Assembly: GCA_036567205.1 (NCBI GenBank) | Contig: DATCVA010000205.1 | Span: forward strand, 1 to 6,224 | Direction of reading: 5' to 3' | From: DATCVA01 sp036567205 | Lineage (GTDB): Bacteria; Pseudomonadota; Gammaproteobacteria; Burkholderiales; Burkholderiaceae_B | Length of the DNA stretch: 6,224 nt | Position numbers and translations under genes: made by a program | The notes under the pieces: generated by a model | The model's database searches: none | Told to the model about the DNA's origin: nothing | Seen by the model: the letters and a program-made list of their open reading frames with translations, nothing else | Shown: piece after piece, positions 1 to 6,143 of the stretch | Numbering within the stretch: the first letter of the stretch is position 1 | How the letters are laid out: the number at the start of each line of letters is the position of its first letter

Positions 1-33
1 CGTACGTCTGTGAAAGTAGGTCATCGTCAGGCT
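1..33 (+). rRNA. rrf: 5S ribosomal RNA, 3' end only
   Basis: The first bases match the 3' end of betaproteobacterial 5S rRNA: the core GTGAAAGTAGG (10-20) followed by TCGTCAGGC (24-32). In this group the terminal stem is formed by a 5' GCCTGACGA, the exact reverse complement of TCGTCAGGC, so the mature end should lie at about 32-33. The 5' part lies outside the window. The strong terminator starting 11 bases later fits the end of an rrn operon transcribed to the right. The identification comes from recognising the conserved tail; the exact 3' end is inferred. Confidence 0.9.
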
Positions 34-43
34 TTTATTGCCT

Positions 44-77
44 CAAAACCCCACCGTGTGAGCACGGTGGGGTTTTG
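44..77 (+). terminator. Intrinsic terminator of the rRNA operon
   Basis: A perfect 15-bp stem: 44-58 (CAAAACCCCACCGTG) pairs with 63-77, closing a 4-base loop TGAG at 59-62. The 3' arm ends in GGGGTTTTG and runs into TTATT, giving the GC-rich stem plus T-rich tail of a Rho-independent terminator. The A-rich left foot means it could also act on leftward transcription. It sits just after the 5S rRNA end and should stop rRNA transcription before the next gene. Confidence 0.93.
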
Positions 78-263
78 TTATTGGGGCGACGTAAAGACCC
101 CCTGCCGGCCGCGCCTGCCGTCAACGGTAACGCGCCCCGAAAGCTTCTAGCCTCTAGCCCCTGGCGGCTCAAACCCCGTCCTCGTCCTGAGCCCCTTCAT
201 CACCCTCTTAATGACGACCCCTGCAGCGACTGCTTAGCTACGTGCTTATGCCTCCTTAAAGTG

Positions 264-272
264 TGTTATAAA
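264..272 (+). promoter_or_regulatory. Candidate extended -10 promoter for the Bug gene
   Basis: TGT immediately followed by TATAAA (267-272) resembles an extended -10 element for the main sigma factor (TGn plus 5 of 6 matches to TATAAT). The -35 region 16-18 bases upstream (around 243-250) has no good TTGACA match, which is usual for extended -10 promoters. A start near 279 would give a leader of about 74 bases. A second, weaker candidate is TTGATC (307-312) with TATACA (328-333), but its spacing is only 15 and its start would fall at the ribosome binding site. Inference from sequence only. Confidence 0.4.
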
Positions 273-340
273 CTTTTCCTCAATCAAGCTATTTATCCTT
301 TCAAAGTTGATCGGCCGGGTTTGTAGCTATACACCAGAAT

Positions 341-346
341 AAGGAG
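341..346 (+). promoter_or_regulatory. Ribosome binding site of the Bug gene
   Basis: AAGGAG lies 6 bases before the ATG at 353. This near-consensus Shine-Dalgarno sequence fixes that ATG as the start, in agreement with the signal peptide beginning there. Confidence 0.85.
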
Positions 347-352
347 ACATCG

Positions 353-1348
353 ATGGTAAAAAACGTGCGTGCATTTCAAGGACAGTTGGGCAAGATTCTG
401 CTTGCCGGAATGATAGTGTTGCCCATGCTTGCGTCACCCGCATCAGCACAAACTGACGACTATCCGTCGCAGCCCATCAAGCTGATCGTTCCATTTTCCG
501 CGGGTGGCGGCAATGATGCTATTGCCCGCGCACTGGGGAATTTGCTTTCTGAATCGCTGGGACAGTCCGTTGTGGTGGAAAATCAACCTGGCGCCGGCGG
601 GAAGATCGGCGTGGATAACGGATTGCGCGCAAAGCCGGATGGCTACACGCTAACCCTCATCTCGAACAGTTATGCGGTAAATCCTAGTCTGTACAAGTTG
701 GACTATGATCCCGTCAAAGATATAACGCCAATAGGCATGATTGCCAAGGCGCCGTTCTTTGTATCCGTTCATCCTTCGGTCAAGGCGGACTCCCTGGCGG
801 ATTTGCTTGAGTTGGCGCGCCGTCAACCTGGTCAGCTTTCCTATGCGTCATCGGGGGCAGGGGGTATTTCGCACCTGGCTACAGAACTGTTGCTACAGGC
901 GACGGATACCAAGATGGTGCATGTGCCATATCGTGGCTCTGCGCCGGCAATGACCGACACCATAGCGGGCCATACGCAAATGATGCTGACTACTGCAGGA
1001 TCCACTCTGCCTTATCAAAAAGAAGGAAAATTAAAGGTTCTGGCCGTGACCTTGCCAGAGCGAGTATCGACCGCAAAAGATATTCCCACCGTAAAAGAGC
1101 AGGGCGTACCTTATGAAGTCACCGTATGGTATGGGATTATTGGTCCCAAGGGTATTCCAGAGTCCATTCAGTTAAAGTTGAACAAAGCAATTAATAAGGC
1201 CGTTCAACAGGGCGAATTAGCCAAGCGCCTGAAGACAACCGGGGAAGAAGCTGCTCCAGGAACACCGCAGGATTTTCAGCAACAGATTACGACAGAGATT
1301 GACCTGTGGAAAGGGGTAGTTAAAAAGGGTGGGATAACAATAAGTTGA
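353..1348 (+). CDS. Bug (TctC) family periplasmic solute-binding protein
   Basis: A 331-residue secreted binding protein of the Bug family, the extracytoplasmic receptors linked to tripartite tricarboxylate transporters. The N-terminus is a Sec signal peptide: basic residues K3, R6 and K14, a hydrophobic core at about 15-27, and a probable cut after A32 (ASA|QT). The mature part starts with the family block YPSQPIKLIVPF (37-48), then GGGNDAIAR (51-59), VVENQPGAGG (74-83), the ligand-contact region LSYASSGAGGISHLATE (162-178) and VPYRGSAPAMTD (191-202). The length is normal (about 320-330). Bug proteins bind small, usually carboxylated, compounds such as di- and tricarboxylates, amino acids or nicotinate, and the ligand cannot be read from sequence. 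No tctA/tctB membrane genes lie beside it, so it is an orphan receptor here; many Bug genes are. It stands alone on the + strand, after the rRNA operon and convergent with maf. Confidence 0.92.
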   Translation: MVKNVRAFQGQLGKILLAGMIVLPMLASPASAQTDDYPSQPIKLIVPFSAGGGNDAIARALGNLLSESLGQSVVVENQPGAGGKIGVDNGLRAKPDGYTLTLISNSYAVNPSLYKLDYDPVKDITPIGMIAKAPFFVSVHPSVKADSLADLLELARRQPGQLSYASSGAGGISHLATELLLQATDTKMVHVPYRGSAPAMTDTIAGHTQMMLTTAGSTLPYQKEGKLKVLAVTLPERVSTAKDIPTVKEQGVPYEVTVWYGIIGPKGIPESIQLKLNKAINKAVQQGELAKRLKTTGEEAAPGTPQDFQQQITTEIDLWKGVVKKGGITIS

Positions 1349-1357
1349 TTGGCTCCA

Positions 1358-1389
1358 GTAATAATTCAGCGCAAATGCCGAATTATTAC
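1358..1389. repeat. AT-rich inverted repeat after the Bug gene
   Basis: GTAATAATTC (1358-1367) is repeated perfectly inverted as GAATTATTAC (1380-1389) around a 12-base loop, 9 bases after the Bug stop codon. As RNA it would be a 10-bp, mostly A-U hairpin. No T-run follows on the + strand, so it is not a classical terminator; it may protect the 3' end of the mRNA or aid termination together with the next hairpin. Confidence 0.65.
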
Positions 1390-1419
1390 CTTATGTTTAT
1401 CAAGAAGTGGGGCCTATTA

Positions 1420-1452
1420 ACCTTGATGCGTGCCGATGGTGCGCATCAAGGT
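1420..1452. terminator. Hairpin between convergent genes, probable bidirectional terminator
   Basis: ACCTTGATGCG (1420-1430) pairs perfectly with CGCATCAAGGT (1442-1452). The stem can go on with two G-T pairs and two C-G pairs (1431-1434 with 1438-1441), leaving a 3-base loop GAT. It lies in the 120-base gap where the Bug gene (+) and maf (-) converge, 16 bases from the maf stop. T-runs are poor on both sides (only TTAAT follows on the - strand), so its efficiency as an intrinsic terminator is uncertain. The position and strong stem make a shared 3' end signal the likeliest role. Confidence 0.6.
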
Positions 1453-1468
1453 ATGCATCGGTGGATAC

Positions 1469-2086
1469 TTAAGCAAAAATACTGCTTCTAACCGAGCACT
1501 GCTGCAGCAGACGATATGTTTCGAAAATGGGTAAACCCATGACGCCGCTGTAGCTGCCCGAGATATGTTCTATGAAGAATGCGGCCGCGCCTTGTATGCC
1601 GTAACTGCCTGCTTTGCCCATTGGTTCGCCGGTCGCGCAATACGCGTCTATTTCGGTCTTTGACAGGCGCTTCATACGCACTTCAGTAATCGATACGTCT
1701 TCGTGGGCTTGCCCTGCATGCGCCAGCACAACGGCCGTGTGCACGAAGTGCGTCGCCCCGGATAAACGTTCCAGCATTTGCCTGGCCTCGTTTTGATCGA
1801 CTGGCTTGCCTAAAATATCATTATTCAGAATGACTGTTGTGTCGGCGGATAAAATGGGAGCACATGGCAAGGCCTGGGTAGAAATCCAGTCAACGGCGCG
1901 CAGCGCCTTGTCTTTGGCTGTGCGGCATACATAATGTTCAGGTGTTTCATTGGGCAGGCGGGGTTCGTCTTCGCCCGGCGGGGATGGCACCTTGAGTATT
2001 TGATGGGCAATTCCCATTTGCAGCAAAATTTCGTGTCGGCGAGGACTGGCGGATGCCAGATAAATCAGGGGTGACGTTGAGCTCAT
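1469..2086 (-). CDS. maf: Maf/YhdE-type dTTP/UTP pyrophosphatase
   Basis: A 205-residue Maf-family nucleotide pyrophosphatase, a cytoplasmic enzyme that hydrolyses dTTP, UTP and related modified nucleotides to monophosphates and pyrophosphate, thought to keep odd nucleotides out of DNA and RNA. The N-terminal phosphate-binding motif LASASPRRHEIL (10-21) is intact, as are SADTTVILNNDILGKP (80-95) with the expected catalytic D82, and KAGSYGIQG (158-166). The last motif marks the YhdE (dTTP/UTP) group rather than YceF (m7GTP), as does SGSYSGVMGLP (176-186). The length is slightly above E. coli YhdE (197), with a short tail. It starts 9 bases after the pyk stop codon and has no strong Shine-Dalgarno sequence, so translation is probably coupled to pyk. 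In many betaproteobacteria maf directly follows rlmH and precedes rng; here pyk comes before it and no rng follows. Confidence 0.94.
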   Translation of the reverse strand: MSSTSPLIYLASASPRRHEILLQMGIAHQILKVPSPPGEDEPRLPNETPEHYVCRTAKDKALRAVDWISTQALPCAPILSADTTVILNNDILGKPVDQNEARQMLERLSGATHFVHTAVVLAHAGQAHEDVSITEVRMKRLSKTEIDAYCATGEPMGKAGSYGIQGAAAFFIEHISGSYSGVMGLPIFETYRLLQQCSVRSSIFA

Positions 2087-2095
2087 AAAACCCGG

Positions 2096-3535
2096 TTATT
2101 TAACTTTAAGAATTTTCATGCTGTTTGTGCCGCCGCCGCGATTGTCGTAATCACCTTTGGTCAGGATAATCCAGTCGCCCTTTTTCAACAGCATCTGTTT
2201 TTTCAATATGGCGATAGCAGCATCACTGACTGTGTTCGCTTCCTGGGCGGCGGCATCGAAAGGAACGGTGTACACGCCACGAAACAGGGCGGCCCGGCGT
2301 TGGGTCGCCGCATGGCGTGTATAACAATAGATAGGCACGCCCGATCGTATACGCGACATAATCAATGGTGTGTGCCCGCTTTCGGTAAGACTTATGATGG
2401 CCTTGATGCCCGGAAAATGGTTGGCGGCGTACATCGTCGACAAGGCAATGGTTTCGTCGCATCTGCTGAAGGTTTCGCCCAGCCGATGTTTCGAGCTTGT
2501 TGTGCTGGGCTCCTGCTCGGCGCCAAGGCAGACGCGCGCCATGGCTGCCACGGCTTCTACCGGATACTGTCCTGATGCGCTTTCGGCCGACAGCATGACT
2601 GCGTCGGTGTAGTCCAGCACGGCATTGGCCACATCTGATACTTCTGCACGAGTGGGTATGGGGCTGCTGATCATGGACTCCATCATTTGGGTGGCCGTGA
2701 TCACTAGCTTGTTATGTGTGCGTGCATGCAAAATAATACGTTTTTGAATGCCAACCAGCCGTGCGTCGCCTACCTCAACGCCTAAATCGCCGCGCGCAAC
2801 CATAACGCCGTCGCTGACCGAGATAATGGCATCCAGCGCCTTGTCGTCGGCGACGGCTTCGGCGCGTTCGATTTTGGCGATAATCCATGCTTTGCTGCCG
2901 GCGGCGCGCACGAGTTTACGGGCTTCGTCGATATCGCTGCCGTAGCGTGGAAAGGAAACCGCAATGTAATCGAGTTCGAGTTCCGCGGCAGCCTGGATGT
3001 CGGCCCGATCTTTGTCGGTAAGGCTGGGGGCTGAGATGCCTCCGCCGCGTCGATTTATGCCTTTGTTATTTGACAGCTCACCGCCGACACTGACAACAGT
3101 GTGGACGGCGTGGCCATTCACTTTTGAGACGGTTAGAACAACGCGTCCATCGTCAAGCAAGAGTTCATCGCCTGGTCGGCAATCGTTCACGAGGCTTGGG
3201 TAATCGATACCCACAATGGTGTTGTCGCCGGCGTCGTTCGGATGCTGGTTGGATAAGGTAAATGGCTGCCCGGTCACTAGAGTAACGGGTGATTGTTTGA
3301 AGCGGGCAATACGGATTTTTGGGCCTTGCAGATCACCCATTAATGCGACGAACTTTTGGTGTTTGGCGGCAATGGAACGCACAAGGTGTGCCCGCTGACG
3401 ATGGTCGTCAATATTTCCATGAGAAAAATTCAGCCGTGCAACGTCCATTCCTGCCAGAATAAGCTGTTCGATTCTTTCGGGACTGGAGCTGGCTGGACCT
3501 AATGTAGCGACGATTTTTGTACGGCGTTTCAGCAT
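2096..3535 (-). CDS. pyk: Pyruvate kinase, PykA-like (type II)
   Basis: A 479-residue pyruvate kinase converting phosphoenolpyruvate and ADP to pyruvate and ATP, the last step of glycolysis, in the cytoplasm as a tetramer. The A-domain motifs are in order: RTKIVATLGP (5-14), RLNFSHG (34-40), GDLQGPKIR (67-75), the B domain between about 72 and 170, SNNKGIN (155-161), the catalytic lysine region KIERAEAV (221-228), metal site VARGDLGVE (246-254), and ITATQMMESM (279-288). Length and C-terminal domain resemble E. coli PykA (480) more than PykF (470), including MYAANH (368-373), TESG (384-387) and the GGTNSMKIL end, suggesting it is not the fructose-1,6-bisphosphate-controlled type; the effector cannot be read. 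Two changes stand out near the active site: LDYTDAVML (Y309, usually G) and SAES (S319, usually T). The start is fixed by GAGGTGG 7 bases upstream. It pairs with maf and is 137 bases from rlmH, so it may have its own promoter. Confidence 0.97.
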   Translation of the reverse strand: MLKRRTKIVATLGPASSSPERIEQLILAGMDVARLNFSHGNIDDHRQRAHLVRSIAAKHQKFVALMGDLQGPKIRIARFKQSPVTLVTGQPFTLSNQHPNDAGDNTIVGIDYPSLVNDCRPGDELLLDDGRVVLTVSKVNGHAVHTVVSVGGELSNNKGINRRGGGISAPSLTDKDRADIQAAAELELDYIAVSFPRYGSDIDEARKLVRAAGSKAWIIAKIERAEAVADDKALDAIISVSDGVMVARGDLGVEVGDARLVGIQKRIILHARTHNKLVITATQMMESMISSPIPTRAEVSDVANAVLDYTDAVMLSAESASGQYPVEAVAAMARVCLGAEQEPSTTSSKHRLGETFSRCDETIALSTMYAANHFPGIKAIISLTESGHTPLIMSRIRSGVPIYCYTRHAATQRRAALFRGVYTVPFDAAAQEANTVSDAAIAILKKQMLLKKGDWIILTKGDYDNRGGGTNSMKILKVK

Positions 3536-3672
3536 GGCAAGACCACCTCGTTTTCTGGAAGTTTTATCCTTATTTCATTTCTAAAATAATTGTGGGCACG
3601 AAGGCAAGCGTAGACGGTACATTTGTACGGCAAGCGAAGTCGAGACAATTCACGGTTGTTGTAGAAATGGAA
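3536..3672 (-). promoter_or_regulatory. Upstream region of pyk, possible promoter and operator
   Basis: This 137-base gap is by far the longest inside the - strand gene series, so a separate promoter for pyk-maf is plausible. The half next to pyk (about 3551-3592) is AT-rich; the half next to rlmH carries repeated GGCAAGCG copies around a short palindrome (see the repeat entry). I could not place a convincing -35/-10 pair on the - strand. No clear terminator for rlmH was found, so readthrough from the upstream genes is also possible. The Shine-Dalgarno of pyk, GAGGTGG on the - strand, occupies 3543-3549 with a 7-base spacing. Confidence 0.4.
3603..3636. repeat. Direct repeat flanking a short inverted repeat
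   Basis: GGCAAGCG occurs at 3603-3610 and again at 3629-3636, 26 bases apart start to start. With the following bases the match is 11 of 13 (GGCAAGCGTAGAC against GGCAAGCGAAGTC). Between the copies lies GTACA-TT-TGTAC (3617-3628), an inverted repeat. The arrangement is compatible with a binding site for a dimeric regulator upstream of pyk, but the repeats are short and could be chance. What is seen is the repeat; the role is inference. Confidence 0.45.
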
Positions 3673-4143
3673 TTAAGCGCGATGATAAGGATGATTGGTC
3701 ATGATAGCCCAAGCTCTGTATAGTTGCTCGGCCAGCACCACTCGCACCATGGGGTGCGGCAAGGTCAGCGACGACAGGCGCATGCGGGCCTGGCAACTAC
3801 GTTTTAGATCTGCATCCAGGCCATCGGGGCCGCCGATCAGAAAGACAACATCCTGGCCGCCGCCGCGCCATTGTTCGAGTTCGCTGGCCAGATGCATGGT
3901 AGTCAGATCCTGTCCATGTTCATCCAGCGCAATTTTAAGAGCATGAGTGGGGATGGCGGATTCGATGCGTTTTGCCTCGGCGTGCATCATTTGCGCAGGG
4001 GTTTTACCGGTGGTGCGCGATTCGGGTTTGATTTCTTTGAGCTCCAGCGCGCAATCGGCGGGAAGTCGCTTGGCATAGTCTTGCCAGGCAACCTCAACCC
4101 ACTTGGGCATGCGTATTCCTACGGCAATGACAATAAGTTTCAT
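3673..4143 (-). CDS. rlmH: 23S rRNA (pseudouridine-1915-N3) methyltransferase RlmH
   Basis: A 156-residue SPOUT-fold methyltransferase, essentially the E. coli length (155). RlmH uses S-adenosylmethionine to methylate N3 of pseudouridine 1915 in helix 69 of 23S rRNA, acting on the assembled 70S ribosome as a homodimer. Visible family features are the start MKLIVIAVG, LDEHG (73-77), the cofactor-binding knot segments FLIGGPDG (101-108) and LSSLTLPH (123-130), and the highly conserved end AEQLYRAWAIMTNHPYHR (138-155). It follows rsfS by 36 bases and has only a weak Shine-Dalgarno. Pairing with rsfS, which also acts on the large subunit, is widespread in bacteria and supports co-expression. Confidence 0.97.
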   Translation of the reverse strand: MKLIVIAVGIRMPKWVEVAWQDYAKRLPADCALELKEIKPESRTTGKTPAQMMHAEAKRIESAIPTHALKIALDEHGQDLTTMHLASELEQWRGGGQDVVFLIGGPDGLDADLKRSCQARMRLSSLTLPHPMVRVVLAEQLYRAWAIMTNHPYHRA

Positions 4144-4179
4144 GACGCAAGCCCGTCTGGAGTTATGCCGATACCGGCC

Positions 4180-4581
4180 TTACTCGTCGTTGTCGTCGAA
4201 GCTGAAGGATTCGGGATTGGTCGGCTGGGTAGACTGGGGCAATAGTTTGACATTGACCGGCTTTCCACCCCAGATTTCCTCTAGGTTGTAATACTGGCGA
4301 ATGGCGGGTTGCATACAGTGGACAACGATATCGCCCAGGTCGAGCAGCACCCATTCGCCGGTATCCTGTCCTTCGTAAGCGATGACGGGAATTTTATGTT
4401 CGCGTGCGCTGTCGTGCACGCTGGATGCCAGGGCGCGAGTTTGGCGGTTTGAGGTGCCGCTGGCAATAACCACACGATCGAAAAGGCTTGTGATGTGCGT
4501 GGTGTTGAAAATTTTAATATCTTGTGCTTTGACGTCTTCAAGGGCGTCAATCACGAGGCGCTGCAGTTTTTGAATATCCAT
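4180..4581 (-). CDS. rsfS: Ribosomal silencing factor RsfS (Iojap/YbeB family)
   Basis: A 133-residue RsfS protein. RsfS binds ribosomal protein uL14 on the large subunit and blocks joining of the small subunit, lowering translation when nutrients are short. The conserved core is complete: KAQDIKIFNT (18-27), LFDRVVIASGTSNRQTRAL (33-51), GEWVLLDLGDIVVHCM (75-90) and YYNLEEIWG (97-105). The protein is longer than the E. coli one (105) because of a C-terminal tail (about 106-133) ending in the acidic stretch SFSFDDNDE; such tails are variable in the family. It starts 23 bases after nadD without a clear Shine-Dalgarno sequence, so coupling to the upstream gene is likely. Confidence 0.96.
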   Translation of the reverse strand: MDIQKLQRLVIDALEDVKAQDIKIFNTTHITSLFDRVVIASGTSNRQTRALASSVHDSAREHKIPVIAYEGQDTGEWVLLDLGDIVVHCMQPAIRQYYNLEEIWGGKPVNVKLLPQSTQPTNPESFSFDDNDE

Positions 4582-4604
4582 GGGCTGAACTATAACGTGA
4601 GACG

Positions 4605-5210
4605 CTATGAAAAAGGAGTTTGATAGAGGTTATTTCGTTGAATATATTGTGCCACAGCCGGATCAAGCAAGCCGTCGACGACTTGGCCGGAGGCCAGACG
4701 GTGACGGATGTCGGACGCCGAAATCGGCATGGGTTCGAAAGGTAAGTGGATCAGAGGGCGGTTCAATGCGGTTAGGTGTTGTTGTAATGGGTCAGGCACG
4801 GCAACGTCCGTGCCTGGCCGTTGGGCCACAACGAGATGGACCCGCGCAGCGATATCTTCCCAATAGTGCCACGAGCAAAAATTGCCCAGCTGGTCGGCGC
4901 CAAGTATCCAGTAGTATTGCACACCGGGCGGTAATTCTTTTAGCGTATCGATTGTATAGGTTTTCCCGCCACGCTCGATTTCGACCGGGTTGAGGCGCAA
5001 GTTGGGCTTTCGGGCTATGGCCAGTTTCAGCATGGCGATGCGGTGTTGCGGCGAGGCCGACAGGGGCTTGCGTTGCCATGGGTTGGCAGCGGGAATAAGC
5101 TCAACGGTTTCAAGCTTCAACTCTTGGCAAGCGGTGTCGGCCAGTGCAATATGAGCTAGGTGGACGGGATCGAAGCTGCCGCCCAGAAGACCTATTTTTT
5201 TTATAGCCAT
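4605..5210 (-). CDS. nadD: Nicotinate-nucleotide adenylyltransferase NadD
   Basis: A 201-residue cytoplasmic enzyme joining ATP and nicotinate mononucleotide to give deamido-NAD, the step shared by de novo and salvage NAD synthesis. The nucleotidyltransferase signature GGSFDPVHLAH (10-20) contains the two histidines H17 and H20. Also present are PAANPWQRK (40-48), TYTIDTL (84-90), the nucleotide-site segment WILGADQL (101-108) and ISASDIR (163-169), the form here of the ISSTxIR motif. The start codon overlaps the hemF end by 10 bases (ATGGCTATAA, whose TAA is the hemF stop), and no Shine-Dalgarno is visible, so translation is probably coupled to hemF. Codons 3-6 include a run of eight A residues, a possible slippage site. 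The rsfS gene follows, an arrangement conserved in many bacteria. Confidence 0.97.
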   Translation of the reverse strand: MAIKKIGLLGGSFDPVHLAHIALADTACQELKLETVELIPAANPWQRKPLSASPQHRIAMLKLAIARKPNLRLNPVEIERGGKTYTIDTLKELPPGVQYYWILGADQLGNFCSWHYWEDIAARVHLVVAQRPGTDVAVPDPLQQHLTALNRPLIHLPFEPMPISASDIRHRLASGQVVDGLLDPAVAQYIQRNNLYQTPFS

Positions 5211-6106
5211 TCGCGTGGTTTCAAAAACTCGCCCAGTTTCGATTCGGGGCTGCCTTCTTCAGGCGTCCAGTTATACCGCCAGGTCGCCATGGGTGGCATC
5301 GAAAGCAAAATCGATTCCGTTCGTCCGCCTGATTGCAGGCCAAATAGCGTGCCGCGGTCAAATACCAAATTAAATTCGACATAGCGGCCGCGCCGGTACG
5401 ATTGAAAGTCACGCTGTCTTTCGCTGTATTCCATGTTGCGCCGTTTCTCTACAATGGGCATGTAGGCATCTAGAAAGCTGTCTCCAACGGATCGCACCAG
5501 GGCGAAGCTCGGTTCGAAACCGCCGTCGTTAAGATCGTCGAAAAACAAGCCGCCCACGCCTCGTGTTTCGTCGCGGTGCTTCAGGTAAAAGTATTCGTCG
5601 CACCATTTTTTGTAAGCCGGATACTTTTTGGCGCCAAAGAGTTTTACTGCGGTATGGCAAACTCGATGGAAATGACTGGCGTCTTCTTCAAATGGGTAAT
5701 AGGGGGTCAGATCAAGGCCGCCGCCAAACCAGAAGACATCGTCCTGGCTGTTGCCGGGCGCGTGTGCAACGAACAAGCGTACATTCATGTGGGTCGTGGG
5801 AATGTACGGATTACGTGGATGCAACACCAGGGACACCCCCATGGCTTCCCAGGGCCGGCCGGCCAGTTCGGGCCGGTGCGCGCTGGCCGATGGAGGCAAG
5901 GTCTTGCCTTGAACATGGCTGAATAAAACGCCGGCACGCTCAAACAACGGGCCGCCCTCGAGCAAACGCGACAGTCCGCCGCCGCCTTCTTCACGAGCCC
6001 AATGGTCGGCCTGGAAAGGCGTGCCATCGGCTTGCTCTAACGCTTCGACGATTCGCTTTTGCAGATCAAGAAAATAATCATGGGCAGAAGAAATCGGCAC
6101 AATCAT
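5201..6106 (-). CDS. hemF: Oxygen-dependent coproporphyrinogen III oxidase HemF
   Basis: A 301-residue cytoplasmic enzyme of haem synthesis that uses oxygen to decarboxylate two propionates of coproporphyrinogen III to protoporphyrinogen IX. Length and sequence match E. coli HemF (299). Conserved histidines are present at H96 (LHPRNP), H106 (TTHMNVR), H145 (EEDASHFH) and H177 (YLKHRDE), with WFGGGLDLTPYY (126-137), GGLFFDDLN (185-193) and the dimer region RYVEFNLVFDRGTLFG (241-256). The open frame could begin 35 codons upstream at 6211, but that stretch overlaps the purD end in another frame and has no family similarity. The ATG at 6104-6106 has AGGA at 6115-6118, 8 bases away, and gives the usual N-terminus, so I chose it. 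It follows purD by 37 bases and overlaps nadD by 10. Confidence 0.97.
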   Translation of the reverse strand: MIVPISSAHDYFLDLQKRIVEALEQADGTPFQADHWAREEGGGGLSRLLEGGPLFERAGVLFSHVQGKTLPPSASAHRPELAGRPWEAMGVSLVLHPRNPYIPTTHMNVRLFVAHAPGNSQDDVFWFGGGLDLTPYYPFEEDASHFHRVCHTAVKLFGAKKYPAYKKWCDEYFYLKHRDETRGVGGLFFDDLNDGGFEPSFALVRSVGDSFLDAYMPIVEKRRNMEYSERQRDFQSYRRGRYVEFNLVFDRGTLFGLQSGGRTESILLSMPPMATWRYNWTPEEGSPESKLGEFLKPREWL

Positions 6107-6114
6107 AGTCAACG

Positions 6115-6118
6115 TCCT
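6115..6118 (-). promoter_or_regulatory. Ribosome binding site deciding the hemF start
   Basis: AGGA on the - strand, 8 bases before the ATG at 6106, preceded by a run of eight T residues. No comparable site precedes the upstream ATG codons at 6211 or 6208, so this site supports the shorter 301-residue HemF. Confidence 0.7.
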
Positions 6119-6143
6119 AAAAAAAATAATTCCGCGTGAGACA

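Larger units (their letters stand above)
78..352 (+). other. Non-coding spacer between rRNA operon and Bug gene
   Basis: This 275-base stretch holds no gene I can support. The left part (about 110-255) is rich in C and T on the + strand and includes a tandem TCTAGCC duplication (146-152 and 153-159). The right part (about 255-310) is AT-rich. The only long open frame starts at a TTG inside the terminator stem, has no ribosome binding site and gives a low-complexity, proline- and arginine-rich peptide, so it is not called. No tRNA-like fold was found. It probably serves as the promoter and leader region of the gene at 353. Confidence 0.6.

Noticed and set aside
75..326. 83-residue open frame on the + strand after the 5S rRNA
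   Set aside because: It starts at TTG inside the terminator stem, has no ribosome binding site, and gives a proline/arginine-rich peptide without recognisable family features.
3517..3723. 68-residue + strand open frame across the pyk-rlmH gap
   Set aside because: It begins within pyk antisense, ends within rlmH, and shows no motif; the gap is better explained as a control region.
4607..4993. 128-residue + strand open frame opposite nadD
   Set aside because: It lies wholly antisense to a well-supported gene, and its peptide has no family motifs; it is a shadow of the G+C-biased nadD codons.
5563..5926. Two overlapping + strand open frames opposite hemF (119 and 116 residues)
   Set aside because: Both are antisense shadows of hemF with arginine/tryptophan-rich or otherwise unremarkable translations and no ribosome binding context.
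6119..6126. T8 run (- strand) between purD and hemF as a terminator
   Set aside because: No stable hairpin precedes it, and the gap is only 37 bases, so it does not look like an intrinsic terminator.
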